Source: Cucumibacter marinus DSM 18995 (GTDB lineage: Bacteria > Pseudomonadota > Alphaproteobacteria > Rhizobiales > Devosiaceae). Taken from it: a stretch of DNA of 64,000 bases. The position numbers and the translations under genes are program-made. A model generated the notes under the pieces. That model was not told the origin of the DNA. It saw only the letters and a list, made by a program, of their open reading frames with translations, and did not search any database. Within the stretch, counting starts at the first letter, position 1; each line of letters begins with the position of its first letter. The DNA lies in assembly GCF_000429865.1 (NCBI RefSeq), contig NZ_AUCR01000002.1, positions 62,001-126,000 on the forward strand, given 5' to 3'. Of this stretch, positions 1 through 8,807 are shown in pieces.

Positions 1-597
1 GGCGCGCGGGTCGATCTGGCGGAAGTCGCGGGCCAGGGCCACCCGGGCCAGTTCGGCAATGGCGCCCGCCATTTCCACCCCGGTCGGCCCGCCGCCGATA
101 ATCACAAAGGTCAATTGGCGGTGGCGTTCGGCCTCGTCCGCCGCGGTCTCGGCGCGCTCGAACGCCAGAAGGATGTTGCGCCTGACGGTGGTGGCGTCGA
201 CCACAGTCTTGAGGCCCGGGGCATGGACCGGCCAGTCATCATGTCCGAAATAGGCATTGCCTGCGCCATTGGCGATGATCAGATGATCGTAGGGCACCGG
301 CCCTTCGCTGGTCTCGACCGACTGGCTTGCCTCGTCGATGCCGGTGACCTTGCCCAGCACCACGCGAATATTGGCGGCATCGCGGAAGATCGAGCGGATC
401 GGCCAGGCGATGTCGGCGGGGGACAGGTCGGCTGTCGCAACCTGATACAGGAGCGGCTGGAACAGATGGTAGTTCCGCTTGTCGATCAGGGTCACATCCA
501 CCGGCTTGCCGGCAAACTCCCGCGCAGCGGCGAGACCGCCGAAACCGGCCCCGATGATCACGATCTTCGGGCGCGCTGCTGTCGCGGTGTCGGTCAT
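1..597 (-). CDS. Type II NADH dehydrogenase-like FAD/NAD(P)-binding oxidoreductase (N-terminal part)
   Basis: The gene runs off the left edge; only the first 199 codons are visible, beginning at the ATG at 597. A dinucleotide-binding loop (VIIGAGFGGL, about residues 13-22) is followed by the family's YHLFQPLLYQVA segment and, near residue 170, a second glycine-rich NAD(P)H-binding motif (IIGGGPTGVEMAG). This order is that of single-subunit NDH-2 enzymes, which pass electrons from NADH to quinone at the inner face of the membrane without pumping protons. The C-terminal half, including the membrane-binding region, is outside the window, so another member of the FAD-dependent pyridine nucleotide reductase family is possible. 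It is transcribed divergently from glmM, with 236 bp between the starts. Confidence 0.82.
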   Translation of the reverse strand, partial: MTDTATAARPKIVIIGAGFGGLAAAREFAGKPVDVTLIDKRNYHLFQPLLYQVATADLSPADIAWPIRSIFRDAANIRVVLGKVTGIDEASQSVETSEGPVPYDHLIIANGAGNAYFGHDDWPVHAPGLKTVVDATTVRRNILLAFERAETAADEAERHRQLTFVIIGGGPTGVEMAGAIAELARVALARDFRQIDPRA

Positions 598-833
598 AAA
601 CTGTCCTCAGGGCGTCATGCGGGGCTGTGGGGAAGCTAACACCGCACAATGGTTCCGTCTCGTGCGCCTGATGCATAACGGGATTACCGTTTACGAAAAA
701 CCCAAGAGGCCCCTGCATTGCCGTATTCGCGGCGTTATAGTGGCGCGAATCACGGGAGCAGTGGCACCGGAGGCCGGTGCTCTCAACGAGTATGCGCGCG
801 CGGGCCAGTCGCCGGCGCAAGCGGGGCAAATCA

Positions 834-2189
834 ATGGGCAAATATTTCGGCACCGACGGCATTCGGGGACTGGTCAATGGCGGCAAGCTGACCCCCGAAC
901 TGGCCATGAAAACCGGCATGGCGGCCGGTCTCGTGTTCACCAATGGCGGGCGGCGCCATCGCGTGGTGATCGGCAAGGACACCAGACGGTCGGGCTATCT
1001 GCTCGAAAACGCGATGACGGCCGGTTTCACGGCAGCGGGTATGGATGTCTATCTGCTGGGCCCGATGCCGACACCGGCGGTGGCGATGCTGACGCGCTCG
1101 TTGCGCGCGGATCTGGGTGTGATGATTTCGGCCTCGCACAACCCGTTTGCCGATAATGGCATCAAGCTGTTCCGGCCCGATGGCTACAAGCTCGACGATG
1201 CGATGGAGAGCCGGATCGAGGCGATGATCGATCAGGACCTCGGACCCAAGCTGGCGCGCGGGCGCGAGATCGGGCGGGCCAAGCGGATCGAGGAAGCGCG
1301 CACCCGCTACACCGAATACGCCAAACGCACGCTGCCGCGGAACATCGATTTTACCGGGCTGCGCGTGGTGGTCGATTGCGCCAATGGTGCCGCTTACAAG
1401 ACGGCTCCTGAAGCTCTGTGGGAACTCGGTGCCGAGGTGATCACCATCGGGGTGAACCCGGACGGGTTCAATATCAATGAGGAATGCGGCTCGACCGCAC
1501 CCGAGGCGCTGCAGGCCAAGGTTCAGGAAGTGCGGGCCGATATCGGTATCGCACTCGATGGCGATGCGGACCGGGTGATCATCGTCGACGAAAACGGCGA
1601 AGTGGTCGATGGCGACCAGTTCATGGCTGCGGTAGCGCAGTTCTGGCACGAGCGCGACATGCTTTCAGGCGGCGGGATCGTGGCGACCGTGATGTCCAAT
1701 CTCGGTCTCGAGCGCTATATCGAAGGCATCGGGTTGACCCTCGAACGCACAAAGGTCGGAGACCGGCACGTGCTCGAACGTATGCGCGAAGGCGGGTTCA
1801 ATGTCGGCGGCGAGCAGTCCGGCCACATCATCCTCACCGATTTTACCACGACCGGCGACGGGCTGGTTGCCGCGCTGCAGCTGATGGCGCTCGTTCAGCA
1901 AAAGGCGCGGCCCGTATCGGAGGTCTGCCGGCTGTTCGAGAAGGTGCCGCAGCTCCTGCATAATGTGCGCTACGGCGCGGGCAGCCCGCTCGAGGATGAC
2001 GGCGTGATCGCCGCAATTTCCGCTGGCGAGGACAAGCTCAAGGGGCACGGCCGGCTGGTCGTGCGCGCATCGGGCACCGAGCCACTGATCCGGGTGATGG
2101 GCGAAGGCGACGACGAGGACATGGTGGCCGCCATCGTGCGCGACATTGCGGGCGCGATCAGCGCCGCGGGCCGCGACGCGGCGGAGTAG
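834..2189 (+). CDS. glmM: Phosphoglucosamine mutase GlmM
   Basis: Converts glucosamine-6-phosphate to glucosamine-1-phosphate in the cytoplasm, feeding UDP-GlcNAc for peptidoglycan and LPS. The protein has 451 residues, the usual GlmM length. The phosphoserine loop ISASHNP lies at 98-104 (Ser101 is the acceptor), the metal loop DGDADR at about 242-247, and the phosphate-binding RASGTEP near the C-terminus. The frame is open for 19 further codons upstream, but the ATG at 834 begins the conserved [12 protein letters not shown] and is the start used here. Rhizobial glmM often sits beside ftsH and folP; here it faces a caspase-like gene convergently across 6 bp, and I see no terminator between them. 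Confidence 0.96.
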   Translation: MGKYFGTDGIRGLVNGGKLTPELAMKTGMAAGLVFTNGGRRHRVVIGKDTRRSGYLLENAMTAGFTAAGMDVYLLGPMPTPAVAMLTRSLRADLGVMISASHNPFADNGIKLFRPDGYKLDDAMESRIEAMIDQDLGPKLARGREIGRAKRIEEARTRYTEYAKRTLPRNIDFTGLRVVVDCANGAAYKTAPEALWELGAEVITIGVNPDGFNINEECGSTAPEALQAKVQEVRADIGIALDGDADRVIIVDENGEVVDGDQFMAAVAQFWHERDMLSGGGIVATVMSNLGLERYIEGIGLTLERTKVGDRHVLERMREGGFNVGGEQSGHIILTDFTTTGDGLVAALQLMALVQQKARPVSEVCRLFEKVPQLLHNVRYGAGSPLEDDGVIAAISAGEDKLKGHGRLVVRASGTEPLIRVMGEGDDEDMVAAIVRDIAGAISAAGRDAAE

Positions 2190-2195
2190 GCAGGA

Positions 2196-4367
2196 TCACG
2201 AGGGCGGACCACCCTCGACGTCCCGGACATATTCAATCTCCTCAAGCGGCAAGCTCGAATAGAAGAGCTCGCCTTGGTAACGTACACGCATGGCGAGGCT
2301 CGTCATGCCGGCATCACGGAACCGCTTGGCGGTGTCGAGGAAATAGTCGAGGCTCTCGATATCGTAGAGATCGACCCGGTCGATGATCATGCCGGGCACA
2401 AGCCAGTCGGCGCGCCGTTTGGCGCCTGCCGCAAGCCCGATGATCATCACGCCCTGCCTGGGATTGCCGAAACGGTCGCGAAGCAGTTGCGGCAGGTCTG
2501 TGACGCTGGCCACCTGGACCAGCCGTCCAGGATGCCAGCCGATATCGGGATAATGGGCACGAATGGCCTCGATATCATCGACCCGGCGCGAAAGGCTGGC
2601 AAGGCGCAGCTCTTCGGCCTCGGTCATTGATCCCAGTGCAAGCGACACTGAAACCGACGAGCCGCGGTCGACGTTGATGACGACCCGGTCTCCTGCCCGG
2701 AGCATGCTGAATATCGCCTCGAGGTCTGTCGGGTCAGAAACCGGAGTACCGTTGATTTCCGTCAGCACGTCACCGATGCGCAATTTGCCGTTCGCGGGGC
2801 CATCCCGCCGCACAGCCGTCACGACGACACCCTCCGACCCGCTTGTGGGGCGCAGATAGCCCGGAACCGCCCTCAACTTGGCGAGCTGCACGCCCATCCA
2901 GGGCGCCGTGGCGTTGGCGGTGTCGGCTCCCGGTGTGAGGCTGGCGGTTTGGGTTTCTTTTGCCGCGTCCTGTTTGGCCCAGATGTCGAGCGCGCGATCG
3001 AAAACCTGCCGGCCTTCGGTGCCAAGGCCCAGGGTCAGTATGGCCCGGTCGCCCGAACCGTAGATCAGCGGCACGTCAATCCAGTCGCGGTTCGCCAACA
3101 ATGCCAGGTTTGCCGCGCCTTGTTCCGCCTCTGCCGTGAGCGCAAAGATCATGATGTTGTCGGTCACGGTGGCTGCTGCTCCGGCAAGGCTTTCGCCGAC
3201 GGCGCTGGCCTCGTTCTTAAGGAGTATGCCGGGCATTTTGCGGACTGATCGACCGGCAAAATCGTCAGGGGGACTGATCCGGAAATCGACAAGCAGGTCT
3301 GCGGGCAGATCGGGGTCGACATTTCGGGAAAAGCGCAGTTCGGCCGTCAGTTTCCGGGCCGGTATGGCGATGTTGCCGGTGACGGAAGGATTGCCGTTTA
3401 CGTCAATGCGGTAGGTCCATTCGAGCGTTCCGGCATAGGATGTGCCCGGTTCGTCGCCGGATGCCGTTTCCTCCAGCAGGAGGGCGCGGGGCGTTGCCGT
3501 GGCGTCAGGTGAAACCAGTTCCGCCAGCGCATCCGGGTTCAGTGCGGCGGTTTGAGCATCGATCTCTTCAGGCGCTTCTGCTACGGCCGGTGGCGGCACG
3601 ACCAGCACCAATGGCGCCGTCAGGTCCTGCCGCGCGATTTCGGGGTTCTGGTCGGCGCCGGTCTCTTCGGCAACGGCGAGCCGGACCCGGGTGAAACTGT
3701 CGATCACGCGCTGGCCGGGTTCGGCCATATGGGCAGCAAAGGCGCGGGCAAAAGGACTGCCTTTGCCTGGCTCGCCATCGCTTGCGGTATCACCGAGCCG
3801 AGTGGAAAGACCCACAAAGACTGCATTGCCCAGGCCGCCGGGCAGGGGCGCCAGGCCCCTGCCGCTGCCCGCGCCGGCACGCACGCGCGGATCGTTTCGG
3901 CAGGCGTCGACGAAGATCAGGCTGGTTCTGGCGCTGGTCGACAGGCTCGTTACGATCTCGTCGAGCGGAATGCCCCCGGCACGGATGACCCGGTCAGAGC
4001 GCGAAGTGACATCCGCCGACGTCGACATCAGATAGTTGCGGACATTGATGCCGTCATTTACCGCAAAGCCGTGACCGGCAAAGTAGAAGGCGGCGATGTC
4101 GGCGCCCTCGGCCTTTTGTTCGAATTCGCGCAATGTCCTGTCGAACGTGGCGAGGTCGACATCGGTGACGGTGGTCACCTCGAAACCCATGCGTTCGAAA
4201 GCGGGCGCAACCAGTGCCGCGTCGGTTGCCGGGTTGGACAGCGGCGCCGCTTGATAAGCCGAGTTGGCGACAATCAGCGCCACGCGTCCGGCCGCAAAGG
4301 CGGGCGCGCATGCCAGCGCGATCAGCGCGGCGGCCAGCCATATGACAAAGATCCGGCCGAGCCTCAT
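2196..4367 (-). CDS. Secreted caspase-fold (C14) peptidase with a novel middle domain and two C-terminal PDZ-like domains
   Basis: The 723-residue product starts at the ATG at 4367, preceded by a strong GGAGG; an open extension of 36 codons upstream looks non-coding. A signal peptide covers residues 1 to about 25. The caspase-like domain (about 28-260) has the catalytic pair His99 (YFAGHG) and Cys156 (FVDACRNDP), as in the metacaspase/C14 family, which cuts after Arg/Lys or Asp. Residues about 295-463 form a domain repeated in the next gene and in the gene at 14043-16247. A PDZ domain follows (about 488-576), then a second divergent PDZ-like segment (about 616-710). The protease should act in the periplasm with PDZ domains for substrate or partner binding. 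Substrate and role are unknown to me. It probably follows the gene at 4457-5149 in one transcript. Confidence 0.85.
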   Translation of the reverse strand: MRLGRIFVIWLAAALIALACAPAFAAGRVALIVANSAYQAAPLSNPATDAALVAPAFERMGFEVTTVTDVDLATFDRTLREFEQKAEGADIAAFYFAGHGFAVNDGINVRNYLMSTSADVTSRSDRVIRAGGIPLDEIVTSLSTSARTSLIFVDACRNDPRVRAGAGSGRGLAPLPGGLGNAVFVGLSTRLGDTASDGEPGKGSPFARAFAAHMAEPGQRVIDSFTRVRLAVAEETGADQNPEIARQDLTAPLVLVVPPPAVAEAPEEIDAQTAALNPDALAELVSPDATATPRALLLEETASGDEPGTSYAGTLEWTYRIDVNGNPSVTGNIAIPARKLTAELRFSRNVDPDLPADLLVDFRISPPDDFAGRSVRKMPGILLKNEASAVGESLAGAAATVTDNIMIFALTAEAEQGAANLALLANRDWIDVPLIYGSGDRAILTLGLGTEGRQVFDRALDIWAKQDAAKETQTASLTPGADTANATAPWMGVQLAKLRAVPGYLRPTSGSEGVVVTAVRRDGPANGKLRIGDVLTEINGTPVSDPTDLEAIFSMLRAGDRVVINVDRGSSVSVSLALGSMTEAEELRLASLSRRVDDIEAIRAHYPDIGWHPGRLVQVASVTDLPQLLRDRFGNPRQGVMIIGLAAGAKRRADWLVPGMIIDRVDLYDIESLDYFLDTAKRFRDAGMTSLAMRVRYQGELFYSSLPLEEIEYVRDVEGGPPS

Positions 4368-4456
4368 GGTCCCTCCATGCCCCTCCACTCGAGAGGCTAG
4401 GACAGGGCGCGGGCAGGGACAAGGGCCAGAACGTGCGAGGGGTTGGCGTCCGTCGA

Positions 4457-5149
4457 CTATTCGCCGCCGGTCCACGAGGCGATGGCGTCATCGAACAGGG
4501 CCCGGCCTTCCGTGCCCATCCCCAGGGTCAGCACGGCGCGGCGGCTGGTGGCATAGACCAGCGGCAGGTCGATCCAGTCGAGCGTCGAGAGGCGCTCGAT
4601 ATTGGTGGCGTCGTCTTCCTCGAGCGCAGTCAGGGCATAGAGAAAGTCATTGTCGGCAATTGTTGCCGCCGCACCGGTCAGCGGCTTGCCCACGCCCAGC
4701 ACATCGGGCTTGAGCAGGATCGCGGGCAGGGTGCTGATGGCTTCGTCCGCGAAGCCCTCCCCGATCTCGAACTCGATGTTGAAGATGAAGCGCGCGGGCA
4801 GGGACTCATCGGTGTTTTTCGACAGCCGCATGGTGCCGCTGATGCCGCGATCCGGCAGGTCGAATGCCCCGCTAATGACCGGGTTTCCGTCCGCATCGTC
4901 AAAGGACGTCCATTCGAGGTTGCCGACAAAGGCGGAGCGGGTTTCGGCATCAGCGTCTGGCTCTTCGATCAAGAGCGAGTGCACGCCGTCCAGTGCGCCG
5001 GATTGGGCAAGCTCCTCGACTTCCTGGCGCGGCGTGACGCCTGCCGAATTGGAGACAACGCCTGCCTGCTCGTCCTGTGCGAAGGCCGGTGCAGCGGCAA
5101 GTGAAAGAGCGGTGATGACTGCCAAAGCCGGGAGCTGGCGAAAACGCAT
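4457..5149 (-). CDS. Secreted protein made almost entirely of the domain shared with the caspase-PDZ protein
   Basis: The protein has 230 residues. The ATG at 5149 has a good GGAGGTC ribosome binding site and opens a clear signal peptide (residues 1-24, cut after AFA). Mature residues 58-228 align over their whole length with residues 295-463 of the neighbouring caspase-PDZ protein and with the C-terminal 170 residues of the protein at 14043-16247. Shared landmarks are an LxEE start, LEW, a D..GNP turn, LPA, LLK, a GAAAT..DN motif, DWIDLPLVY, and a TLGMGTEG stretch ending in FD.A...W. I do not recognise a named family. It is 89 bp upstream of the caspase gene on the same strand, so the two are probably co-expressed; it could be a partner, inhibitor or decoy of the protease. 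That role is inference. Confidence 0.8.
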   Translation of the reverse strand: MRFRQLPALAVITALSLAAAPAFAQDEQAGVVSNSAGVTPRQEVEELAQSGALDGVHSLLIEEPDADAETRSAFVGNLEWTSFDDADGNPVISGAFDLPDRGISGTMRLSKNTDESLPARFIFNIEFEIGEGFADEAISTLPAILLKPDVLGVGKPLTGAAATIADNDFLYALTALEEDDATNIERLSTLDWIDLPLVYATSRRAVLTLGMGTEGRALFDDAIASWTGGE

Positions 5150-5217
5150 AATGACCTCCAAATGCCCCGTGCGCGAAGCTAGGCCAGCAAGGGCCCGCAT
5201 ACAAGTGACGGTGTGTC

Positions 5218-6174
5218 TCACGCGGGAGGCGGGGGTATGATCTTCCTGCGCCGGAAAATGTTCTCTGCAATGGCAACCCCGCCCAGGATGACCAGAAAGC
5301 CCACATATTGCAGCGGATGCAGGCGCTCGCCGAGCATGATCGCCCCCAGCACGATGGCCGTGGCCGGGACCAGATAGTTGGACTGGGCGACAAAACCGGC
5401 GCTGGTACGTGCCACCAGCCAGAACAGGATGAGATAGGCGAGGAAGGTCGAGAAGGACCCCAGATAAAGCGCGCCGAACAGGGCCGGCCAGCCGATCGGT
5501 CCCGGCAGCGGCGCGATCAGTGCCGCGGCGATGGTGGTGGCGATGGTCGCGACGATGAGGATGCCAAACACCCGGGTCATGGGCGGGATCGTGCGCACCA
5601 TGCGCCCCCCAATGGCATTGGCGGCATAGCCGGCGGAGCCGAGCAGCAGGGCGATAAACGGCGCCAGGCCGCCTCCCAGAGCATCGAGCGGGATTGGCTC
5701 GCGGGCGATGATGACCAGGCTGACACCGGCAAAACCCAGCAGAAAGCCGGTGAGCCTGAGGGGCGTGACCTTCTCCTCGGGCAGCAGGATGATCGAGGCC
5801 ATCAGCACCAGGATGGGGTTGAAGGCCATCATCAGCCCGGCAATGCCGGAGGGGACATGCTGGGTGGCCCAGCCGATCAGAATAAACGGCGCCGCGGTAC
5901 CGAGCAGGCCGACAGCGGTCAGCTGTCCCCATTCCCGGCTTCCCCTGGGCAAACGGATGCCAGCGACGAGCGCGAAGCCGATCATCAACGCTGTCGCGAT
6001 ACCCAGTCGGGCAGCCGCCAGCCAGTAGGGGCCGAAATCGCCAACGGCGAGTTTGATGCCGGCAAACGAGCCGCCCCAACACAGAACCAGCCCGGCAAAA
6101 CCGAGCCAGTCGAGGGGACCACGATTGGCGGCGGGTGACGGCAGAGGGGATTCGGGCGCTTTGATCTTTGTCAT
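5218..6174 (-). CDS. EamA/DMT-family membrane transporter
   Basis: An inner-membrane protein of 318 residues with about ten hydrophobic segments in two repeated EamA halves (about 20-150 and 165-300); each half begins with the family's W.G..F pattern. DMT exporters move metabolites or amino acids out of the cell, and the substrate cannot be read from sequence. The ATG at 6174 is used rather than a TTG three codons upstream; neither has a clear Shine-Dalgarno sequence and the upstream region is unusually AT-rich. It is divergent from the beta-barrel gene and 68 bp upstream of the secreted-domain gene, so it may be first in the transcript that includes the caspase gene. Confidence 0.87.
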   Translation of the reverse strand: MTKIKAPESPLPSPAANRGPLDWLGFAGLVLCWGGSFAGIKLAVGDFGPYWLAAARLGIATALMIGFALVAGIRLPRGSREWGQLTAVGLLGTAAPFILIGWATQHVPSGIAGLMMAFNPILVLMASIILLPEEKVTPLRLTGFLLGFAGVSLVIIAREPIPLDALGGGLAPFIALLLGSAGYAANAIGGRMVRTIPPMTRVFGILIVATIATTIAAALIAPLPGPIGWPALFGALYLGSFSTFLAYLILFWLVARTSAGFVAQSNYLVPATAIVLGAIMLGERLHPLQYVGFLVILGGVAIAENIFRRRKIIPPPPA

Positions 6175-6301
6175 TTTATTCAATTAATTCAATGAATTGA
6201 CAGTGCATTAGGGTTAATTGTTTAGGTTAAGCGGCTTTTAACACAATCAAACGATAATTCCTGCAGGTTCAATTGCCCGATTGACCGAAAGGGACAGTAA
6301 C

Positions 6302-7030
6302 ATGCGTAAAATTCTGGCCATTGTGGCCTTGATCTTAGCGGCCGGCCTGGCCAGTGCCGCCCATGCGGCGGATATGCCCGAGCCGCCGGTCTACACCCCT
6401 CCGCCGCCCGATTATGGCTATGAGGGAAATTTCTATCTGCGGGGCTCGAAAGCGGTCAACGTGATGTGGGCCCGCTCAATCGACGACTGCTGCAGCTACG
6501 ATGTCACCGAGCACGGATTTGGCTATTCGTTCGGCGCCGGCTTCGGTTATGAAACCGGTACCGGGCTGCGGTTTGACGCCACGGTCGACTATCTTACCAA
6601 TTCCGGCCTGACCAGCTCCGACGGTCACGTCTTCACGCTGCGTTCGGCGCTCGTCCTGGCCAACGTCTATTATGACTTCGGTCTCGGCGGCGGTGGCGGC
6701 GGCTATGACGGCTATGGCTATTCCGAGCACTCTGCCGCTGCTGGCGGCTGGAACGGCTATATCGGTGCCGGTATCGGCAAGGCCTATCAGACGCTCGACG
6801 TCGAACATGGCGTGACCACCTTCCCCACCGGCACCCAGTGGTCCTGGGCCGCGGCCGGTATGGCGGGCGTGGCCTATGATTCAGGTAATTGGGTCACCGA
6901 CCTCGGTTATCGCATGGTCTATATGCGCGGTGCCGCCTCGGGCGTGCCCGCTGACCCGAACGACCAGGTGTTCATCAACCATGCCTTCGCGCACGAACTT
7001 CGCGCGAGCCTGCGTTATCGCATCTACTGA
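6302..7030 (+). CDS. Outer-membrane beta-barrel protein (Omp25/31-like)
   Basis: A 242-residue exported protein. The signal peptide ends near residue 22 (ASAAHA) and is followed by a proline-rich stretch (PPVYTPPPPDYGYEG), as in many rhizobial outer-membrane beta-barrels. The rest alternates aromatic and small residues in strand-like blocks, includes a glycine-rich loop (about 125-145), and ends in an aromatic residue (RYRIY), a typical barrel C-terminus. The ATG at 6302 precedes the signal peptide; a TTG start seven codons upstream is open but less likely. It is monocistronic, with a strong terminator after it. Its role is probably structural or porin-like in the outer membrane; no substrate is apparent. 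Confidence 0.85.
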   Translation: MRKILAIVALILAAGLASAAHAADMPEPPVYTPPPPDYGYEGNFYLRGSKAVNVMWARSIDDCCSYDVTEHGFGYSFGAGFGYETGTGLRFDATVDYLTNSGLTSSDGHVFTLRSALVLANVYYDFGLGGGGGGYDGYGYSEHSAAAGGWNGYIGAGIGKAYQTLDVEHGVTTFPTGTQWSWAAAGMAGVAYDSGNWVTDLGYRMVYMRGAASGVPADPNDQVFINHAFAHELRASLRYRIY

Positions 7031-7053
7031 TTGTCAGGACCCTTTCCCGACAG

Positions 7054-7080
7054 AAAACGGCGCCTTCGGGCGCCGTTTTT
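7054..7080 (+). terminator. Rho-independent terminator of the beta-barrel gene
   Basis: An 11-bp stem of AAAACGGCGCC against GGCGCCGTTTT with a short TTC loop and a T run lies 24 bp after the stop codon. Confidence 0.9.
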
Positions 7081-7169
7081 CGTTGTGGGGGAAATTGTTG
7101 GTCTTTGACGTTGATCAAAACCCCCGTCGCACCGACATATTAGCAGTTGATGCAGCGCAGGAGGGTGCG

Positions 7170-7340
7170 ATGGAAAGAAATGTGAAGGTGACCCAGAACG
7201 TATCTCTGGGTGTTCTTTGGATGATCGGGTGGCTTTTCTCGATCGGCTATCTGAAGCTCGGTTTCTGGATGGGCGTGCTGGCGATTTTCGTCTGGCCCTA
7301 TTTCCTCGGCAGCCATTTCGCCGAAATCGCGCCGGGCTAA
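7170..7340 (+). CDS. Small membrane protein, 56 residues
   Basis: The ATG at 7170 has a strong ribosome binding site (GGAGGGTGCG) directly upstream. The product has a short polar N-terminus and two closely spaced hydrophobic segments (about 12-27 and 31-47) rich in Trp, Gly and Phe, so it should be a small inner-membrane hairpin. I do not recognise the family. It lies just upstream of the serC leader, whose first closing strand begins 11 bp after this stop codon. Whether it shares the serC transcript is unclear, since no terminator separates them. Confidence 0.6.
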   Translation: MERNVKVTQNVSLGVLWMIGWLFSIGYLKLGFWMGVLAIFVWPYFLGSHFAEIAPG

Positions 7341-7350
7341 CACCGGCGTT

Positions 7351-7463
7351 ACTACCCTTTTGGCGGATGCGCCAAACTGCCGCTTGCCAAAGCGGGGCGA
7401 CAGGCGTATCCCCGCCAGTGGGACACGCCTCCCCAACGAGGCGCGCCTATCTGAAAGGGTAGT
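7351..7463 (+). promoter_or_regulatory. Structured leader RNA of serC (serC-motif-like)
   Basis: The segment is closed by a perfect 10-bp helix: ACTACCCTTT (7351-7360) pairs with AAAGGGTAGT (7454-7463). Inside are three hairpins: TTGGCG/CGCCAA (7360-7375), CCGCTT/AAGCGG (7380-7395) and a longer one closed by AGGCGT/ACGCCT (7402-7430) with an inner TCCC/GGGA. The 3' strand of the closing helix holds the serC Shine-Dalgarno AAAGGG, three bases from the ATG at 7467, so the helix would hide the ribosome binding site. The serC RNA motif described from alphaproteobacteria sits in this position; assigning this leader to it rests on position and architecture, without a covariance-model hit. The ligand is not known to me. 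Confidence 0.75.
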
Positions 7464-7466
7464 CAC

Positions 7467-8630
7467 ATGACAGATCTTACGAAGCCGGACATCCGTCCGG
7501 CCAATCCCAATTTCTCTTCCGGTCCTTGCTCGAAGCGTCCTGGCTGGACGCCCGAATTCCTAACCCATGCGCTGCTTGGCCGTTCTCATCGCGCCAAGCC
7601 CGCCAAGGCCCGCATCCAATATGCCATCGATCTGACCCGCGAGCTTCTGGCGCTGCCCGAAGGCTATCGCGTGGGCATCGTGCCGGCGTCTGACACCGGC
7701 GCGGTCGAGATGGCGTTGTGGTCGATGCTCGGCGCCCGCGGCGTCGACATGTTGGCGTGGGAAAGCTTCGGTTCGGGCTGGGTGACCGATGTGGTCAAGC
7801 AGCTCAAGCTTGACGATGTGCGCACGCTTGAGGCGGGCTATGGCGAATTGCCGGACCTTGCCGCGGTCGATTGGACCCGCGACGTGGTCTTCACCTGGAA
7901 CGGCACGACCTCTGGCGTGCGGGTGCCGAACGCCGACTGGATCCCCGCCGACCGCGAAGGTCTCGCCATCTGCGATGCGACCTCGGGCGTGTTCGCGCAG
8001 GACCTCGATTTCACCAAGCTCGATGTTGTGACCTTCTCCTGGCAAAAGGTGCTGGGCGGTGAAGGCGCGCATGGCGTGATCATCCTGTCGCCCCGGGCCG
8101 TGGAACGGCTCGAAAGCTATGCGCCGGACCGGCCGCTGCCGAAGATCTTCCGTCTGACCAAGGGCGGCAAGCTGATCGAGGGCATTTTCGAGGCTGCAAC
8201 CATCAACACCCCGTCGATCATGGTCATCGAAGATGCGATCGACGCGATGGAGTGGGCCAAGACCATTGGCGGGCTCAAGGGTCTGCAAGCGCGGGCCAAC
8301 GCGAACTTCAAGGCGCTCAACGACTGGGTCGAGAAGACCGATTGGGTCGCCAATCTGGCTGCCGATCCGGCAACGCGGTCGAACACCTCGGTGTGTCTCA
8401 AGATCGTCGACCCGGCGATTACGGCACTCGATGGCGATGCCCAGGCTGCCTTTGCCAAGGCCCTGGCCTCCCGGCTCGACAAGGAAGGCGTCGCCTACGA
8501 TATCGGCGCCTATCGCGACGCGCCGGCGGGTCTCAGGATCTGGACCGGTTCGACGGTCGAGACATCCGATGTCGTCGCCTTGACCGGCTGGCTCGACTAC
8601 GCCTTCGCCGCAGAGAAAGCCGCGCTCTAA
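7467..8630 (+). CDS. serC: Phosphoserine transaminase SerC
   Basis: Transfers an amino group from glutamate to 3-phosphohydroxypyruvate, the second step of serine synthesis; the enzyme also acts in pyridoxal phosphate synthesis in some bacteria. The 387-residue protein is of the alphaproteobacterial type, with the PLP lysine at about Lys194 in [15 protein letters not shown]. The ATG at 7467 follows the leader-encoded ribosome binding site. It precedes serA, which makes its substrate, in the same direction. The 177-bp gap to serA contains a palindromic repeat. Confidence 0.96.
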   Translation: MTDLTKPDIRPANPNFSSGPCSKRPGWTPEFLTHALLGRSHRAKPAKARIQYAIDLTRELLALPEGYRVGIVPASDTGAVEMALWSMLGARGVDMLAWESFGSGWVTDVVKQLKLDDVRTLEAGYGELPDLAAVDWTRDVVFTWNGTTSGVRVPNADWIPADREGLAICDATSGVFAQDLDFTKLDVVTFSWQKVLGGEGAHGVIILSPRAVERLESYAPDRPLPKIFRLTKGGKLIEGIFEAATINTPSIMVIEDAIDAMEWAKTIGGLKGLQARANANFKALNDWVEKTDWVANLAADPATRSNTSVCLKIVDPAITALDGDAQAAFAKALASRLDKEGVAYDIGAYRDAPAGLRIWTGSTVETSDVVALTGWLDYAFAAEKAAL

Positions 8631-8713
8631 CCCTTTTGTCTTGTCGCGTTTCCGAACTGCAAAACGGGCGACCGCTTTTGCTGGAAACGCTCCATCTTTC
8701 ATTCCAACCCCAT

Positions 8714-8771
8714 CCTTCGACAAGCTCAGGATGAGGTTTGGTGTCAGCCCTCATCCTGAGCTCGTCGAAGG
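8714..8771. repeat. REP-like palindromic element between serC and serA
   Basis: An imperfect inverted repeat of about 23-bp arms: CCTTCGACAAGCTCAGGATG (plus AGG) at 8714-8736 and its near-complement at 8749-8771, separated by 12 bp. It would form a long mRNA hairpin between serC and serA with no T run, so it may attenuate or stabilise the message rather than end it. A related sequence is at 22147-22180. Confidence 0.8.
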
Positions 8772-8807
8772 GCGAGGGCTGAGCACCGGCAAATGAGGAA
8801 AACTCCA

